Made by a program: the position numbers and the translations under genes. The notes beneath the pieces are model-generated. The model made no database searches. It was not told the origin of the DNA and was given only the letters and a program-made list of their open reading frames with translations. A DNA stretch of 25,871 nt, from the NCBI GenBank assembly GCA_038101125.1, contig JAYNVZ010000013.1:1-25871 (forward strand), in the 5' to 3' direction. Of this stretch, positions 24,673-25,871 are shown piece by piece. Within the stretch, counting starts at the first letter, position 1. Each line of letters starts with the position of its first letter. This DNA is from GCA-2698665 sp038101125 (GTDB lineage Bacteria; Pseudomonadota; Gammaproteobacteria; GCA-002705445; GCA-002716945).

Positions 24673-24727
24673 AATTTGATTAAAAGACTACTCTAGCCAC
24701 ACACTTTCTTGTTATAATTAAGATATG
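24673..24727 (+). promoter_or_regulatory. Promoter-like repeat, copy C (upstream of cytochrome c gene)
   Basis: 55 bp with six differences from copy B. It carries a perfect -10, TATAAT at 24713-24718, six bases before the cytochrome c ATG at 24725, so the predicted transcript starts at or within a base or two of the start codon. The conserved upstream block reads TACTCTAGCCACAC. Confidence 0.6.
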
Positions 24728-24751
24728 AATAAAATACTTCCCATAATATTA
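24725..24751 (+). repeat. 27-bp direct repeat, copy 1 (start of cytochrome c gene)
   Basis: The first nine codons of the cytochrome gene recur at 25622-25648 with a single difference (26 of 27 identical). The second copy encodes MNKILPIVL before running into a stop at 25664-25666. Confidence 0.85.
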
Positions 24752-25165
24752 ATTCTTTTTAGTTATTCCTCAATAGAGTATAGCTATGCAGATAATCACT
24801 TTCCTATTTCAAGAGATTCTAAAGAGCAAGTTCAACAGGGAGAATTATTATATAATCAGAACTGTGCTAGCTGTCATAAAAAAGATTTAAGTGGAACTAA
24901 AAATTGGAGGTCAGTTGATGCAGATGGTCATACTGTGCCGCCCCCACTCAATGGAACAGCACATACATGGCATCATTCTGATGAACTCTTGCATAGTATT
25001 ATTAAATATGGGTTTAATAACTTAGTTAAAAACTACCAAGGTAAAATGCTAGGCTTCGGTGACAAGCTAAACGATAAAGAGATTGATTCTATTTTAGCCT
25101 ATATAAAAACATATTGGCCTGAAGATATTTATGTGCGTCATCTGGAAATGAGTAAAAGTAATTAA
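24725..25165 (+). CDS. Secreted monohaem c-type cytochrome
   Basis: A protein of 146 aa. A signal peptide (hydrophobic 4-15, likely cleavage near YSYA-D) is followed by a class I cytochrome c domain. The haem-binding motif is C47-A-S-C50-H51, preceded by QGELLYNQN, a common start of the haem domain. The likely axial methionine is M108 in GKMLGFGDKL. The C-terminal helix is DKEIDSILAYIKTYW. A PPPLNGTAHTWHH segment between is seen in small periplasmic cytochromes with unknown partners. It carries periplasmic electrons. It lies 7 nt before the PCuAC-like gene, so the two probably form one operon driven by copy C. Confidence 0.9.
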   Translation: MNKILPIILILFSYSSIEYSYADNHFPISRDSKEQVQQGELLYNQNCASCHKKDLSGTKNWRSVDADGHTVPPPLNGTAHTWHHSDELLHSIIKYGFNNLVKNYQGKMLGFGDKLNDKEIDSILAYIKTYWPEDIYVRHLEMSKSN

Positions 25166-25172
25166 TCATCAT

Positions 25173-25619
25173 ATGCATAAAATATTAATAATAATGTTGA
25201 TTTTGTTTACACATAACACTTATGGATTTATGGCTGGTATTGATGATGGAAGAGCTACTCATGGTGAAATAGAGATAATAGGGGCGTATATACCAATACA
25301 GACATCAGGAATAATGGATGTTGGATATCTAAAATTTAAGAACTTATCTGATAAAAAAATAATATTTCATCAGTTTACATCTCCTGTATGGGACTTTGTA
25401 GAAATTCAAAATGTTGAACATCGCGATGATGTATCAAAAATGAGAAAAATGGATAAATTAGTAATTCCAGGAAAAAGCACTCTCGAACTCAAGCCAGGTA
25501 GCACTCATTTAAAGCTGATAGGTCCTCGAAGGAATATCAAAGAAGGTGAAGAAATTCTAATAATAGGACAAGATTCTAATGAGCGAAGATTTATGTTTAA
25601 ATTTTTTGTTATTAAATAA
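25173..25619 (+). CDS. PCuAC-like (DUF461) periplasmic protein with degenerate copper site
   Basis: A protein of 148 aa. The signal peptide (hydrophobic 4-12) resembles that of the cytochrome upstream. The cupredoxin-like fold of copper chaperone PCu(A)C is recognisable in IEIIGAYIP, GYLKFKNLSDKKIIF, the VEI strand, and LELKPGSTHLKLIGPRRNIKEGEEI. The family binds copper through H(M)x10Mx21HxM. Here M90 and H112 are kept with exactly 21 residues between, but the first His and Met appear to be Gln79 and Val81 and the last Met is Lys114. In the family it delivers copper to cytochrome oxidase; this copy may have changed or lost copper binding. Confidence 0.75.
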   Translation: MHKILIIMLILFTHNTYGFMAGIDDGRATHGEIEIIGAYIPIQTSGIMDVGYLKFKNLSDKKIIFHQFTSPVWDFVEIQNVEHRDDVSKMRKMDKLVIPGKSTLELKPGSTHLKLIGPRRNIKEGEEILIIGQDSNERRFMFKFFVIK

Positions 25620-25621
25620 TA

Positions 25622-25648
25622 ATGAATAAAATACTTCCCATAGTATTA
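25622..25648 (+). repeat. 27-bp direct repeat, copy 2 (relic of cytochrome c start)
   Basis: A copy of 24725-24751 with one mismatch, positioned just after the PCuAC-like gene. It opens a 14-residue frame that overlaps the MORN gene start. It looks like the footprint of a duplication or of a deletion between repeats. Confidence 0.8.
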
Positions 25649-25658
25649 GAGAGTGCCT

Positions 25659-25871
25659 ATGAGTAAAAATAATCCACTATACATACTAAAAAGAAGAAAA
25701 GATAAAGGGCATGATATCTTTAATTTTGGCGGGATATATTATGGTGATTTGAAAAATAATAAAGCTCATGGAAAAGGTATTTTAATCTTTAAGAATGGTC
25801 ATCAATATATTGGTCAGTGGGAAAATAATAAAATGCATGGTAAAGGCATATTATTCTCACCCAAAGGACAT
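25659..25871 (+). CDS. MORN-repeat protein (3'-truncated by window edge)
   Basis: The frame is open for all 71 codons to the window end. After a basic N-terminus (MSKNNPLYILKRRKDKG), at least two MORN repeats are visible: YYGDLKNNKAHGKGILIFKNG and then YIGQWENNKMHGKGILF, each with the Y-x-G-x-W/L...G-K-G pattern, starting at about residues 27 and 50. MORN repeats form beta-hairpin rods used as scaffolds or lipid/protein-binding surfaces. No signal peptide is present. It lies 39 nt after the PCuAC-like gene. The number of repeats and any effector domain lie outside the window. Confidence 0.8.
   Translation, partial: MSKNNPLYILKRRKDKGHDIFNFGGIYYGDLKNNKAHGKGILIFKNGHQYIGQWENNKMHGKGILFSPKGH

Noticed and set aside
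1..25871. CRISPR arrays, tRNA or rRNA genes, insertion sequences
   Set aside because: No regularly spaced repeats, no transposase-like protein and no tRNA-like cloverleaf were seen on either strand.

Overview
The window is a strongly AT-rich bacterial chromosome segment from what looks like a marine gammaproteobacterium, most probably of the SAR86 type. The support for this is a proteorhodopsin of SAR86/blue type, a retinal pathway in the order PR-crtI-crtB-crtY-blh, and gammaproteobacterial housekeeping genes: exonuclease I (sbcB), ParE/ParC, EF-P with a PGKGQA loop, HtpX and a nickel-type GloA. The taxonomic call is an inference from protein resemblance, not from a marker search. There are three runs of N (2657-2682, 6163-6172, 16625-16634). 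All lie inside conserved genes, so this is a scaffolded draft assembly.

Layout. 1-683: 3' part of a DsbC-like thiol-disulfide protein. 673-2106 (minus): exonuclease I. 2158-6302: parE-parC, the topoisomerase IV subunits. 6320-11196: a dense plus-strand run of htpX, efp, a membrane protein, a PIF1-like helicase, a small membrane protein, a BaiN/YhiN-type flavoprotein, a CxxC mini-protein and another small membrane protein, with several 1-4 nt stop/start overlaps. 11202-11775 (minus): a small lipoprotein and a MazG-like pyrophosphohydrolase. 11848-12481: three very small membrane proteins of unknown function. 12658-17705: blue-tuned proteorhodopsin, a hairpin terminator, then the overlapping crtI-crtB-crtY-blh operon. 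17897-20861: pntA and pntB, with pntA carrying three in-frame stop codons. 20939-22875: gloA, a PQQ-type sugar dehydrogenase and a small secreted protein. 22881-23645 (minus): a DUF3050-type protein. 23822-25619: an AhpD/CMD-type protein, a monohaem cytochrome c and a PCuAC-like protein. 25659 to the end: the start of a MORN-repeat protein.

How the genes work together. Phytoene synthase, phytoene desaturase, lycopene cyclase and Blh make retinal, which is the chromophore of the adjacent proton-pumping rhodopsin. No GGPP synthase (crtE) is in the window, so that step must be encoded elsewhere. The proton-driven transhydrogenase PntAB is directly downstream, so light-made proton motive force and NADPH supply are physical neighbours here.

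The observations most worth checking are: (1) the three clustered nonsense codons in an otherwise intact, gapless pntA reading frame; (2) a repeated promoter-like element (a 49/55-identical pair plus a diverged third copy) whose -10 box lies 5-6 nt before an ATG, predicting leaderless transcripts of gloA and the cytochrome c gene; (3) the true ParC C-terminus, hidden in another frame behind a mis-sized gap; (4) the PR/crt terminator hairpin; (5) a PCuAC-like protein that has lost most copper ligands; (6) a 27-bp copy of the start of the cytochrome gene just before the MORN gene.
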